Positions 47,568 to 55,628 of a stretch of DNA of 64,000 nucleotides are shown one piece after another. This stretch comes from Ga0077560 sp046330395 (GTDB lineage Bacteria > Actinomycetota > Thermoleophilia > Miltoncostaeales > Miltoncostaeaceae), in NCBI GenBank assembly GCA_046330395.1, contig JAXLSS010000003.1, positions 186,001 to 250,000 on the forward strand, in the 5' to 3' direction. Position 1 is the first letter of the stretch, and every line of letters starts with the position of its first letter. The position numbers were made by a program, and so were the translations under genes. Under the pieces are notes generated by a model, which did not search any database, was not told the DNA's origin, and saw nothing but the letters and a program-made list of their open reading frames with translations.

Positions 47568-48374
47568 TTACGCTCCGCCGGTCTCCTCGTCCACCAAGGC
47601 CCTGAAGGCCGACTGCTGGCCCTTTGCCAGTGCGCCCGGGGACCCGCCTGCGACGTCGATGCCGTCGATTCGTGTCACGGCCACCACGCCGTGGAGGGCG
47701 CTGACCATCACGACCTCCTCGGCGGTGCGCCATTCCGGGGCCTCCGCGGCGCGCTGGACCACGGTGGGGATGAACTCCAGCATCACCTCGCGGCCCACCC
47801 CGGCACGCAGGCCCTGGGCCGGGGCCGTCCGCACCTCGTCGGCGGTGCGCACGAACACCGATGCGCGCGTGGCCTCGCCCATGCGTCCGGCGGGGTCCAG
47901 CAGCAGCGCCGCGTCGGCACCGGCGTCCTCCGCCAGGCGGTCGGCCCACGCCCACATCGCCCGGCTCGCGGTCTTGTGCTCGGCGGTGAACAGGTCGGGG
48001 CGCCACGCGCCGGGCACCGTGATGGCCGTGGCCGTGGACGGGTCCATGGGAAGCGGCGGCACGGACTCCGCCTCCACCCACAGGGTGGGCGCGGTGCTCA
48101 CGGCCACGCGCACGCGCAGGTCGCCCTCACCGGCCTCCGCGACCGCCGCGGCGATCTCCGCCCGGATCGCCTCGGGCCGGGGCAGGCCCGCCAGGCGCAA
48201 CGCCTGGGCCGAGGAGTCCAGCCGTTCCAGGTGCCGTTCCAGGCGGAACACCACACCGCGCCGGGCCCGCATGGTCTCGATGAGCCCGTCGCCGGCGCGC
48301 GTCAGCGGGTCGTCCACGTGCAGGGCGGGCTGCGCCGGGTCCACGTTCCTGCCGTTGATCCGCACGATGCGCAT
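47568..48374 (-). CDS. pabC: Class IV aminotransferase, probable aminodeoxychorismate lyase
   Basis: 268 residues, ATG 48374 (MRIVRINGRNVDPAQ). PLP fold type IV: DDPLTRAGDGLIETMRARRG, VFRLERHLERLDSSAQAL, then AEHKTASRAMWAWADRLAED (catalytic Lys), ALLLDPAGRMGEATRASVFV, LRAGVGREVMLEF, EEVVMVSALHGVVAVTRIDG. Cleaves 4-amino-4-deoxychorismate to p-aminobenzoate for folate. The family also contains branched-chain and D-amino-acid transaminases; adjacency to pabB decides. Starts five bases after the pabB stop. Confidence 0.85.
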   Translation of the reverse strand: MRIVRINGRNVDPAQPALHVDDPLTRAGDGLIETMRARRGVVFRLERHLERLDSSAQALRLAGLPRPEAIRAEIAAAVAEAGEGDLRVRVAVSTAPTLWVEAESVPPLPMDPSTATAITVPGAWRPDLFTAEHKTASRAMWAWADRLAEDAGADAALLLDPAGRMGEATRASVFVRTADEVRTAPAQGLRAGVGREVMLEFIPTVVQRAAEAPEWRTAEEVVMVSALHGVVAVTRIDGIDVAGGSPGALAKGQQSAFRALVDEETGGA

Positions 48375-48379
48375 GGGTC

Positions 48380-49684
48380 TCACCGTACCGGCAGGTCGCC
48401 CAGCGCGGCGGCGAAGGGCGCGGCTTTCGTCATGGCCTCGCGGTGTTCATCGTCGGGATCCGAATCCCAGGTCACCGCCCCGCCGCTCCAGTAGCGCACC
48501 TCGCCGCCGCTGAGCCACGCGGTGCGGATCAGCACGCTGGCCTCCAGGGAGTGGTCGGGCCCGGCCACCACCAGCGACCCGTACGCCGGTCCCCGGCTCA
48601 CCGGCTCCAGCTCGTGGATCACCTCCATGGCGCGCACCTTGGGGCAGCCGGTCACCGATCCACCCGGGAACATGGCGCGCAGCACGTCGCGGGGCGTCAC
48701 GTCGGCGCGCAGCTCGGCGCGCACCCGGCTCACCAGGTGCTCCACGTAATCGGTGCGCAGCGGCTCGCACAGGTGGGTCACCGACACCCCGCCGGTGCGG
48801 GCCACCCGCCCCAGGTCGTTGCGCACCAGGTCCACGATCATCACGTGCTCGGCGCGGTCCTTCACGCTGGCGGCCAGGGGCGCCGCCTGCCCCACGGGCG
48901 CCGTGCCCTTGATGGGCTCGCTGAACGCCACCCCGTCGCGCACCGCCACCAGCCGTTCCGGCGATGCGCTCACCAGCGTGCCCTCCGGCAGGCCCAGATA
49001 CCCGCGGTGGCTGCTGGGACCGGCCGCCCGCCACAGCCGCGCGGCGAACTCCAGCGGCCCGCGGTCCCACCGGGCACGCAGCCGCTGCGCCAGGTTGACC
49101 TGGTAGCAGTCACCCGCCCGGATGAAGTCGCGGATCGCGGCGACGCGCTCGCGGTACGCGCACGGCGGCAGGGACGAGGCCGCCTCGCCGCCGCCCGGTC
49201 CGCCGCGCACCACCAGCGGGTCGTCGCAGCGCTCGGCCAGCCGGGCCAGCTCCTGCGCCGCGGCAGGGGACCCCACGCCCGCCACCGCGCAGGCGCCGTC
49301 GGGGGTGATGGTGGCCACCGTGAGGTAGCGGCACAGCACCGCGGTGGGCGGCCCGCCCGCATCCGGTCGCGGTGGCGGCAGCGACTCCACGGTGCCCGCC
49401 AGATCGTAGGACAGCAGCCCGATCCAGCCCCCCGCCGGGGGCCGCCCGCCCTGCACCCGTGGTTCGGCCAGGGCGTCCCACACGGCCTCGCCGCGCACCA
49501 CCTCCACCGGGTCGGCCGCCACCACCATGTGCCCCGCGTGCGCCGCCATCACCGGGTAGGGACGGTCCATCAGGCGGGCCAGCAGCCGTTCCGGCACGAC
49601 CCGGCGTCCCACGTGACGGACGCCGACCGTGGAACGGTGTGAGACGATGACCGGCGTTCCGGTGGGCTTGGGGTCCTCCGGCAC
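48380..49684 (-). CDS. pabB: Aminodeoxychorismate synthase component I
   Basis: 434 residues from GTG 49684; later GTGs are possible since the first 20 residues look unstructured. Chorismate-binding domain: WIGLLSYDLAGTVESLP, GDCYQVNLAQRL, SPERLVAVRDGVAFSEPIKG with PIKGT (Lys marks PabB; TrpE has Ala here), IVDLVRNDLGRVA, FPGGSVTGCPKVRAMEVIHE, GPAYGSLV, VRYWSGGAVTWDSDP. Makes 4-amino-4-deoxychorismate with ammonia from PabA, which is not in this window. Only 36 bases separate it from the divergent gene at 49721. Confidence 0.92.
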   Translation of the reverse strand: MPEDPKPTGTPVIVSHRSTVGVRHVGRRVVPERLLARLMDRPYPVMAAHAGHMVVAADPVEVVRGEAVWDALAEPRVQGGRPPAGGWIGLLSYDLAGTVESLPPPRPDAGGPPTAVLCRYLTVATITPDGACAVAGVGSPAAAQELARLAERCDDPLVVRGGPGGGEAASSLPPCAYRERVAAIRDFIRAGDCYQVNLAQRLRARWDRGPLEFAARLWRAAGPSSHRGYLGLPEGTLVSASPERLVAVRDGVAFSEPIKGTAPVGQAAPLAASVKDRAEHVMIVDLVRNDLGRVARTGGVSVTHLCEPLRTDYVEHLVSRVRAELRADVTPRDVLRAMFPGGSVTGCPKVRAMEVIHELEPVSRGPAYGSLVVAGPDHSLEASVLIRTAWLSGGEVRYWSGGAVTWDSDPDDEHREAMTKAAPFAAALGDLPVR

Positions 49685-49720
49685 CCGGCCACCGTACCAG
49701 CGCTCCAGTCCAGGAGAACC

Positions 49721-50215
49721 ATGCGTCAGACCATCGCCTTCCAGGCCACCGCCTTCGACTGCCAGCCCGTGCAGGTGGAGCCCGACCCCGCCGAGGAGGC
49801 GCCCGACCCCGACGCCCTCCCCGTGGCGGTGCTGGTGTTCCAGTCCGGCCAGAACGTGGTGCTCACGGTGCCCCTGTCCACCGCGGACGCCGAGAACATG
49901 ATGAACGCGTTCACCGAGGCCGAGCCGCACCGCGGCCAGGTGCCCGACGTGCAGTGGCAGCCGCAGCCGGCCGGCCTGCCGGAGGGCATGTTCTGGATGC
50001 TGTCGCCCGCCGTGGTGGGCATCGCGGTGACCCCGCCGCAGAACACGCCCGACGGCGTGGTGCCCCACTGGACGCTGGCCTTCGACGACCCGGAGGGCAG
50101 CCAGGTGCAGGTGGCGGTGGGTGACGCCATGTGCGTGCAGGTGGTGCGCCGGCTGGCACAGGTGGCCCACGGCGAGCTGGAGCCGGGCGGCGAGAACGGC
50201 GCGCCCGCCGAGTAG
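49721..50215 (+). CDS. Hypothetical acidic protein
   Basis: 164 residues, ATG 49721 with AGGAGA six bases upstream. Acidic Pro-rich stretch (QVEPDPAEEAPDPDALPVAV), a beta-rich region (VLVFQSGQNVVLTVPLSTAD, FWMLSPAVVGIAVTPPQNTP, WTLAFDDPEGSQVQVAVGD) and a helical end. No signal peptide. Not recognised. Confidence 0.72.
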   Translation: MRQTIAFQATAFDCQPVQVEPDPAEEAPDPDALPVAVLVFQSGQNVVLTVPLSTADAENMMNAFTEAEPHRGQVPDVQWQPQPAGLPEGMFWMLSPAVVGIAVTPPQNTPDGVVPHWTLAFDDPEGSQVQVAVGDAMCVQVVRRLAQVAHGELEPGGENGAPAE

Positions 50216-50221
50216 GTGCGG

Positions 50222-50227
50222 TAGGTT
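50222..50227 (+). promoter_or_regulatory. Candidate -10 (TAGGTT) upstream of methyltransferase leader
   Basis: TAGGTT is followed by an inverted repeat (GTTGGTG at 50228-50234, CACCAAC at 50250-50256) near the expected transcript start, then a short reading frame. Suggestive only. Confidence 0.25.
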
Positions 50228-50267
50228 CGTTGGTGTCGGCAACCGCCGGCACCAACGTGGAGTCGCC

Positions 50268-50321
50268 ATGGGCACCCGGACCACACCGGGTCGCCGCGCG
50301 CCGGGCCCGCCCGGCGTCTGA
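50268..50321 (+). CDS. Possible 17-residue leader peptide
   Basis: ATG 50268 follows GTGGAG and encodes MGTRTTPGRRAPGPPGV then TGA, 84 bases before the methyltransferase start. Sits in an otherwise empty 190-base leader with a stem-loop at 50228-50256. No biased codon run that would show classical attenuation. Low confidence. Confidence 0.25.
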   Translation: MGTRTTPGRRAPGPPGV

Positions 50322-50405
50322 ACCTCAGGCACACCGCGCCCCGCCGGGGCCGGCGCCGCGCGTCCGGAGACGAACCCCTTCACTCCGACGCCGAGGAGCG
50401 CCGAC

Positions 50406-51158
50406 ATGTCGCATCACCAGCCCTGGTTCGAGGGCTTCTTCACGTACCTGCCCAACGAGTTCTGGCGCCGCGTGGCCACCCCGTGGACCGCCGCGGAGGT
50501 GGGGTTCATCACCCGGCGGCTGCCGCCGGGTGGCCCGGCCCGCATCCTGGACGTCCCCTGCGGCAGCGGGCGGCACGCGCTGGCCCTCGCGGCTCGCGGC
50601 CACACCGTGACCGGCTGGGACATCTCCGAGGAGGCCGTGGCGCACGCCGGATCGCGTGCCGCCGAGGCGGGCGTGCCGGCCGCGTTCCACACCGGGGACA
50701 TGCGCGAGGTTCCCGGCACCGGGGACTTCGACGCCGCCATCAGCATGGGCAACTGCCTGGGGTACCTGGACGCCGCCGGGATGGCGGTGTTCCTGCGTGC
50801 GCTGTATGCCGCCCTGCGGCCCGGCGGCGGCCTGGTGCTGGACTACGCCGCCGCGGCCGAGAGCGTGCTGCCCGCCGGTCCGCCCGCGACGCGCGACACC
50901 ATGGCGGCGGGCGACATCACCGTGCGGGCGGACACGCACTACGACCTGGCCGCCGGGTGCCTGCGCAGCCGGTACCGGTTCACGCAGGGGACACACCGTC
51001 TGGAGGCCACCGCCCTGCACCACGTGGTGACCGTGGCGCACCTGTGCGACATGCTGCGGGCCGAGGGCTTCGCCGATCCGCAGCTGTACTCGGACACCGA
51101 CGAGGCCCCGTTCCGGCTGGGCGACCCCCGGCTGCTGGTCCACGCGACCCGCACCTGA
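50406..51158 (+). CDS. SAM-dependent class I methyltransferase
   Basis: 250 residues, ATG 50406 with GAGGAG upstream. Motif I LDVPCGSGRHALALAARGHT, motif II region GWDISEEAVAHA, HTGDMREV, motif IV DFDAAISMGNCLGYLDAAGM, LRPGGGLVLDYAA. Typical Methyltransf_11/25 small-molecule methyltransferase fold; substrate unknown. Upstream of the nitrite/sulfite reductase but 109 bases apart, so co-transcription is uncertain. Confidence 0.82.
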   Translation: MSHHQPWFEGFFTYLPNEFWRRVATPWTAAEVGFITRRLPPGGPARILDVPCGSGRHALALAARGHTVTGWDISEEAVAHAGSRAAEAGVPAAFHTGDMREVPGTGDFDAAISMGNCLGYLDAAGMAVFLRALYAALRPGGGLVLDYAAAAESVLPAGPPATRDTMAAGDITVRADTHYDLAAGCLRSRYRFTQGTHRLEATALHHVVTVAHLCDMLRAEGFADPQLYSDTDEAPFRLGDPRLLVHATRT

Positions 51159-51267
51159 CGGCCGTCCCCCCTCCCAGCATTTACCCAAATGTCCCGGGGG
51201 TATGTGGTATTTATCTCGGCGCGCGGCATGGAGGTCGCGCGCACACAAACGTCCCATGGGGTGATGC

Positions 51268-53508
51268 ATGAGCGGTGGTTCCGACTGGCGCCGGGAGTTG
51301 GCCGACCGGATGCCCGCAGACCTCGCCGAGGAGATCGATGTCTTCGAGGCGCAGATCGAGCTGCGGAAGCAGGGCCGGGTTGAGGAGCGCGTGTTCGCCG
51401 AGACGCGGCTGCGGCGCGGCGCGTACGGGCAGCGCTACGACAACGGGCTGCGGCACGACGGCGAGTCGCAGAAGCGGCTGGAATACCCGTCCACGCTCAC
51501 CAAGGGCCCCGAGACCTTCTTCGATGCCCCCGGGATGCTGCGCATCAAGGTGCCCTACGGGGGCATCAGCCCCGAGCAGCTGGACGTGCTGGCCGAGTGC
51601 GCCGAGGAGCACAGCGACGCCATCCTGCACATCACCACCCGGCAGGACGTGCAGCTGCACTTCGTGCACCTGGAGGAGACCGTCACGGTGATGCGCCGGC
51701 TGGCCGCGGTGGACATCACCACCCGCGAGGCCTGCGGCAACGGCGTGCGCAACATCACCGGCTGCCCCATGGCCGGCGTGTGCTGCACCGAGGCCTTCGA
51801 CGTGACGCCACACGCGGACGCCCTCTTCCGGTTCCTCCTGGGCCACCCCGACTGCCAGGACTTCGGGCGCAAGTTCAAAATCGCGTTCTCGGGCTGCAAG
51901 GACGAGGCCTGCGGCCTGGTGATGCTGCACGACTTCGGCGCCATCGCCGAGGTGCGCGACGGCGAGCGCGGGTTCTCGCTGTGGGTGGGCGGCGGCCTCG
52001 GCACCACCCCGTACCAGGCCAAGTGCCTGTACGAGTGGGTGCCGCTGGCCGAACTGCTGCCCGTCACCCAGGCCGTGGGCCGCGTGTTCGGGCGGCTCGG
52101 CGAGAAGCGCAACCGCAACCGCGCACGCATCAAGTTCCTGGTGGCCAAGCTGGGCATCGAGGAGTTCCGGCGCCTCATCGACGAGGAGCGCGCCATCCTC
52201 CCGCACGACGACCGCTGGACCGCCCACCTGGCGGGTGCCGACGTCTGGCACGACACCCCCGCGCGGCCCGGCACGCCCGGTGGGGCCGAGGAGGCCCCCG
52301 AGGGCTTCGCCGAGTGGCGGCGCACCAACGTCGCGGCGCAGCGCCAGGACGGGTACAGCGCCGTCACGGTGGCCCTGCCCCTGGGGGACATCACCTCCGA
52401 GCAGACCCGCCGGCTGGCCGACATCGCTCGCACCTACGTGGGCGACAACATCCGCACCACGGTGGAGCAGAACATCGTGCTGCGCTACGTCAGCAACGCC
52501 GACCTGCCCGCCCTGTACCGCGAGCTGCGCGACGCGGGCCTGGGCGCCCCGGGCGCCGGCACCATCCTGGACATCACCGCGTGCCCCGGCACCGACACCT
52601 GCAAGCTGGGCATCGCGTCGTCCCGCGGGCTGGCGGGCGAGCTGCGCAGCCGCCTGGCCACGGCCGCGTTCACGGCCGACACCGCGGTGGAGGGCCTGCG
52701 CATCAAGGTGAGCGGCTGCTTCAACAGCTGCGGCCAGCACCACGTGGCCGACATCGGGTTCTTCGGCAACAGCCGCAAGGTGGACGGCTACACCGTGCCC
52801 CACTTCCAGGTGGTGCTGGGCGGCCGCTGGCGGGAGAACGCCGGCAGCTACGGCATGGCCGTGGGCGCCATCCCCAGCAAGCGCATCCCCGAGGTGGTGC
52901 AGACCATCACCACCGCCTACGCCGGTGGCCGCGAGGCCGCCGAATCGTTCCAGGACTGGATCGCGCGCCTGGGCAAGAAGGAGGTGGCGGCGCTGCTGGC
53001 GGAGCTGAAGGCGGTGCCCGCGCACGACGACGACCCCAGCTTCTACGTCGACTGGGCCGACGCCCGCGAGTACTCGGTGGGCGACATCGGCATCGGCGAA
53101 TGCGCCGGCGAGGTCATCTCCAGCACCGAGCTGGAGCTCAACGCCGCCGAGGCCGAGGCGTTCGAGGCCCAGGTGGCCCTGGACGACGGCGACCTGGTGC
53201 GGGCCGACGCCCTCGCATTCCGGTCGATGCTGCTGGCCGCCTGGGCGCAGGTGCGCACCGAGTGGTTCGACGCCCCGCAGGACGCCGACGTGGTGGTGCG
53301 CGAGTTCCGCGAGCGCTTCATCGACAACCAGCGCTTCGCGGCGCACGCCACCTTCGCCAACCCGCTGTTCGAGCGCCACGCCGCCGGTGCCCCGGCCCAG
53401 CCGGACGCCGAGCACGTGGGCTACCTGGTGAGCGAGGCCCAGCTGTTCATCGACGCCGTCCACCAGTTCGAGATCCGCGAGGCCGGTGCCACCGGCGCGC
53501 GCGTGTGA
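51268..53508 (+). CDS. Siroheme nitrite/sulfite reductase with C-terminal extension
   Basis: 746 residues, intact. Duplicated ferredoxin-like/siroheme fold. Cluster-binding cysteines: CPGTDTC (about residues 437-443) and CFNSCGQH (about 484-488), i.e. CX5C and CX3C. The first half carries extra cysteines in GCPMAGVCC (about 166-173) and GCKDEACG (about 210-215), with RKFKIAFSG. Other blocks: HITTRQDVQLHFVHLEETV, VGDNIRTTVEQNIVLRYV. About 150 extra residues at the C-terminus are helical (ALAFRSMLLAAWAQVRTEWF). Six-electron reduction of nitrite or sulfite; substrate cannot be fixed by sequence. Weak ribosome site. Confidence 0.9.
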   Translation: MSGGSDWRRELADRMPADLAEEIDVFEAQIELRKQGRVEERVFAETRLRRGAYGQRYDNGLRHDGESQKRLEYPSTLTKGPETFFDAPGMLRIKVPYGGISPEQLDVLAECAEEHSDAILHITTRQDVQLHFVHLEETVTVMRRLAAVDITTREACGNGVRNITGCPMAGVCCTEAFDVTPHADALFRFLLGHPDCQDFGRKFKIAFSGCKDEACGLVMLHDFGAIAEVRDGERGFSLWVGGGLGTTPYQAKCLYEWVPLAELLPVTQAVGRVFGRLGEKRNRNRARIKFLVAKLGIEEFRRLIDEERAILPHDDRWTAHLAGADVWHDTPARPGTPGGAEEAPEGFAEWRRTNVAAQRQDGYSAVTVALPLGDITSEQTRRLADIARTYVGDNIRTTVEQNIVLRYVSNADLPALYRELRDAGLGAPGAGTILDITACPGTDTCKLGIASSRGLAGELRSRLATAAFTADTAVEGLRIKVSGCFNSCGQHHVADIGFFGNSRKVDGYTVPHFQVVLGGRWRENAGSYGMAVGAIPSKRIPEVVQTITTAYAGGREAAESFQDWIARLGKKEVAALLAELKAVPAHDDDPSFYVDWADAREYSVGDIGIGECAGEVISSTELELNAAEAEAFEAQVALDDGDLVRADALAFRSMLLAAWAQVRTEWFDAPQDADVVVREFRERFIDNQRFAAHATFANPLFERHAAGAPAQPDAEHVGYLVSEAQLFIDAVHQFEIREAGATGARV

Positions 53509-53516
53509 GGAGCCAC

Positions 53517-54068
53517 GTGAGCCTGCCCGACGACATCCACCGCATCGCCGTGAAGGTGCCCCTGGCCACCCCCGAGCGCGTGCAGGACGACGCGCTGATC
53601 CGCGTGTTCCATGCCTGGATCCGGGAGGGCGGGGTGCTGGACGGCCTGCTCATCGACGTGGCCGACTACCGCCACGTGCCCGAGGGGCCCGGCGTGATGC
53701 TGATCGGCCACGAGTGGGACCGCCAGGTGGACCACGGCGGGGGCCGCGCGGGCGTGCGCTCCACGGCCAAGCGGGGCCTGTCGGGCACGCTGCCCGAGCG
53801 CATCCGCGCCGTGGCCGCGGACGCCTTCCGGGCGGCCGATGCCCTGGCCGACCCCCGTTGGCTGGGCGACGCCGCCGCGCGCGGTGACGGCGAGGTGGAG
53901 GTGTGCCTGCTCGACCGGCTGGCCGCGCCCAACACGCCCGAGGCCTTCGATGACGCCGCCGCCGCGGTGGCCGAGGCCCTCTCCGCGTTCGGCGCGGTGG
54001 GCGCGCCCGGCCCCGGCGGGGACCCACGGGGGCCCCTCACCGTGCGGGTGGCCGTCACCGCGGCCTGA
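53517..54068 (+). CDS. Hypothetical protein in operon with nitrite/sulfite reductase
   Basis: 183 residues, GTG 53517 eight bases after the reductase stop, with GAGGAG between. Blocks: HRIAVKVPLATPERVQDDAL, IRVFHAWIREGGVLDGLLID, VADYRHVPEGPGVMLIGHEW, GLSGTLPERIRAVAADAFRA, VEVCLLDRLAAPNTPEAF. Soluble, no cysteine cluster motif. Position implies a function tied to the reductase, perhaps assembly or regulation; not recognised as a known family. Confidence 0.75.
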   Translation: MSLPDDIHRIAVKVPLATPERVQDDALIRVFHAWIREGGVLDGLLIDVADYRHVPEGPGVMLIGHEWDRQVDHGGGRAGVRSTAKRGLSGTLPERIRAVAADAFRAADALADPRWLGDAAARGDGEVEVCLLDRLAAPNTPEAFDDAAAAVAEALSAFGAVGAPGPGGDPRGPLTVRVAVTAA

Positions 54069-54073
54069 TCATC

Positions 54074-54119
54074 GGGCACATCCCCCACAGGGCGGCCCAT
54101 CGCCCGGCGGGATGTGCCC
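54074..54119. terminator. Long two-tier hairpin between reductase operon and rplY
   Basis: Outer arms GGGCACATCCC (54074-54084) and GGGATGTGCCC (54109-54119), 11 perfect pairs, enclosing an inner stem GGGCG/CGCCC (54090-54094, 54101-54105). No T-tract. Terminates the upstream operon or acts as an rplY leader structure. Confidence 0.55.
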
Positions 54120-54162
54120 TGCTATCCTGCTGCGCCGCACGTTGACCCACCGGGAGTTCCGA

Positions 54163-54795
54163 ATGTCGTCCGATCACGTCCAGCTCCAGGCCGCCGAGCG
54201 CACCGCGTTCGGCAGCGCCGCGTCCCGTCGCCTGCGCAGGCAGGGCCTGGTCCCCGGCATCCTCTACCAGGCCGGCAAGGACGCGGTGCCCTTCCAGGTT
54301 CCGCACCACGACCTGTTCATGAAGCTGCAGGTGGGTCACGGCAAGACCGCCGTGTTCGAGATCAGCGTGGGCGGCGCCCCGGCGGTGCCGGCGCTGCTGA
54401 AGGACTGGCAGATGAACCCCGTGCGCGCCGAGCTGGAGCACGTGGACTTCCAGCAGGTGGACCTCAAGGTGGCCGTGCAGGCCTCCGTGCCGCTGGTGCT
54501 GGTGGGTCAGTCCCAGGGCGTGCGCGACGGCGGCGTGCTGGACCAGCCGCTGCGCGAGATCACCGTCGAGGCCCTGCCCGACGCCATCCCGGCCGAGATC
54601 GAGGTGGACGTCACCGAGCTGGCCGCCGGCGGCGTGCTGCACCTGTCCGACGTTCGTGCCCCCTCTGGCGTGACGGTGGTGGGTGAGGACGAGCTCGTGA
54701 TCGCGTCGGTGACCGTCCCCTCCGACATCGCCGACGGCGTCGAGGAGGAGGAGGGCGCCGAGCCCGAGCTGGTGGGTGGCGACGAGGAGGAGTAG
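54163..54795 (+). CDS. rplY: 50S ribosomal protein L25/general stress protein CTC
   Basis: 210 residues, ATG 54163 with GGGAG upstream. N-terminal L25 domain (RTAFGSAASRRLRRQGLVPG ILYQ) binds 5S rRNA; the C-terminal TL5/CTC domain (VRAELEHVDFQQVDLKVAVQ, PLVLVGQSQGVRDGGVLDQP, EITVEALPDAIPAEIEVDV, LHLSDVRAPSGVTVV) and acidic tail follow. The usual downstream pth gene is absent here. Confidence 0.95.
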   Translation: MSSDHVQLQAAERTAFGSAASRRLRRQGLVPGILYQAGKDAVPFQVPHHDLFMKLQVGHGKTAVFEISVGGAPAVPALLKDWQMNPVRAELEHVDFQQVDLKVAVQASVPLVLVGQSQGVRDGGVLDQPLREITVEALPDAIPAEIEVDVTELAAGGVLHLSDVRAPSGVTVVGEDELVIASVTVPSDIADGVEEEEGAEPELVGGDEEE

Positions 54796-54811
54796 TCCTC
54801 CCCGGGGAACG

Positions 54812-54834
54812 GTGGCGCCGGCACCCGGCGCCAC
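54812..54834. terminator. Bidirectional hairpin terminator after rplY
   Basis: GTGGCGCCGG, loop CAC, CCGGCGCCAC: ten perfect pairs between the convergent stops at 54795 and 54847. Confidence 0.65.
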
Positions 54835-54846
54835 ACGCCCTCGGTC

Positions 54847-55548
54847 TTAGGCGGCCACCGCGGCCGGCCGCGCGTCGGCCGTGGCCAGGTACTCCACCGC
54901 CGCCAGCAGCACCCCGGGCTTCTCGGTGAGCACGTCGTGGCCGCATTCCACCGTCTGGAAGCGGGCCCGGCGCAGCCACACGCCCAGCTCCCGCTGCGCC
55001 GCGGGCGGTGCGCTGCGGTCGTCGGCACCGGCGATCACCACCGCGGGGGCGTCCAGCTGCCCCAGCGCCCCGCGCCAGTCGGGGCGGTGCGCCATGGTCT
55101 CGGCCGCGTTGGCGGCACCGTCGGCGCCCCGGTCGGCGAACGCCTTGGAGATGCGCATCCAGCGCTCCTGGCCGTCCGGTGACTCACCGCGCGGGCCGAT
55201 GCCGGTGAGCACCAGCCCGGACACCAGTCCGGGGTGCCCGAGGGCCAGCGCGAGCGCGGTGGCCGCGCCCAGACCCTGACCCACCACGATGGCGGGTGTG
55301 CCGCCGGCGGCCACCAGCCGGGCCACGTCGGACGCGAGGTCGTCGATGCTCCACGGTCCCTCGGGTGTGGGGGAGGTGCCGTGGCCACGCAGATCGGGGG
55401 CCATCACGCGATACCCGTGCGTGCTGAGGGGCCGCAGGGCCCGCATCACCGCCTGGCCGCTGCCCAGCAGGTCATGCACGCCGACCACGAGCGCGCCCTC
55501 CCCACGGGTGCGCACGTTCAGGTCGATGGCGGGAGGAAGCGATGGCAT
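54847..55548 (-). CDS. Alpha/beta-hydrolase-fold protein lacking the nucleophile serine
   Basis: 233 residues, intact. Fold markers: LVVGVHDLLGSGQAVMRALR (oxyanion strand), YRVMAPDLRGHGTSPTPEGP, APAVVIAGADDRSAPPAAQR (acid), TVECGHDVLTEKPGVLL (His). The nucleophile elbow, normally GxSxG, reads GQGLG (VVGQGLGAATALALALG), so the serine is Gly while acid and His remain. The frame is unbroken, so a simple indel does not explain it. Preceded by an unusually canonical promoter and an operator-like palindrome. Confidence 0.85.
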   Translation of the reverse strand: MPSLPPAIDLNVRTRGEGALVVGVHDLLGSGQAVMRALRPLSTHGYRVMAPDLRGHGTSPTPEGPWSIDDLASDVARLVAAGGTPAIVVGQGLGAATALALALGHPGLVSGLVLTGIGPRGESPDGQERWMRISKAFADRGADGAANAAETMAHRPDWRGALGQLDAPAVVIAGADDRSAPPAAQRELGVWLRRARFQTVECGHDVLTEKPGVLLAAVEYLATADARPAAVAA

Positions 55549-55589
55549 TCGTGCCTAACCTCACAAATAGCAGGGAGAAGGTAACAATG

Positions 55590-55601
55590 TTCACCGGTGA
55601 A
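55590..55601. promoter_or_regulatory. Perfect palindrome TTCACCGGTGAA overlapping promoter
   Basis: Twelve-base perfect palindrome touching the -10 of the minus-strand promoter and covering the expected transcription start. A plausible repressor operator for the hydrolase gene at 54847-55548. Confidence 0.45.
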
Positions 55602-55628
55602 GTTATTGACGCCGATGACGGCTGTCAA
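55600..55628 (-). promoter_or_regulatory. Consensus-like housekeeping promoter (TTGACA-N17-TAACTT)
   Basis: On the minus strand TTGACA (55628-55623), 17 bases, TAACTT (55605-55600). The most canonical promoter seen in the window, in a locally AT-rich patch, about 45 nt upstream of ATG 55548. Confidence 0.6.

Noticed and set aside
51211..53463. An open frame of about 750 codons on the minus strand opposite the nitrite/sulfite reductase
   Set aside because: Antisense shadow caused by high third-position GC; no domain-like composition, and the plus strand carries clear cluster motifs.
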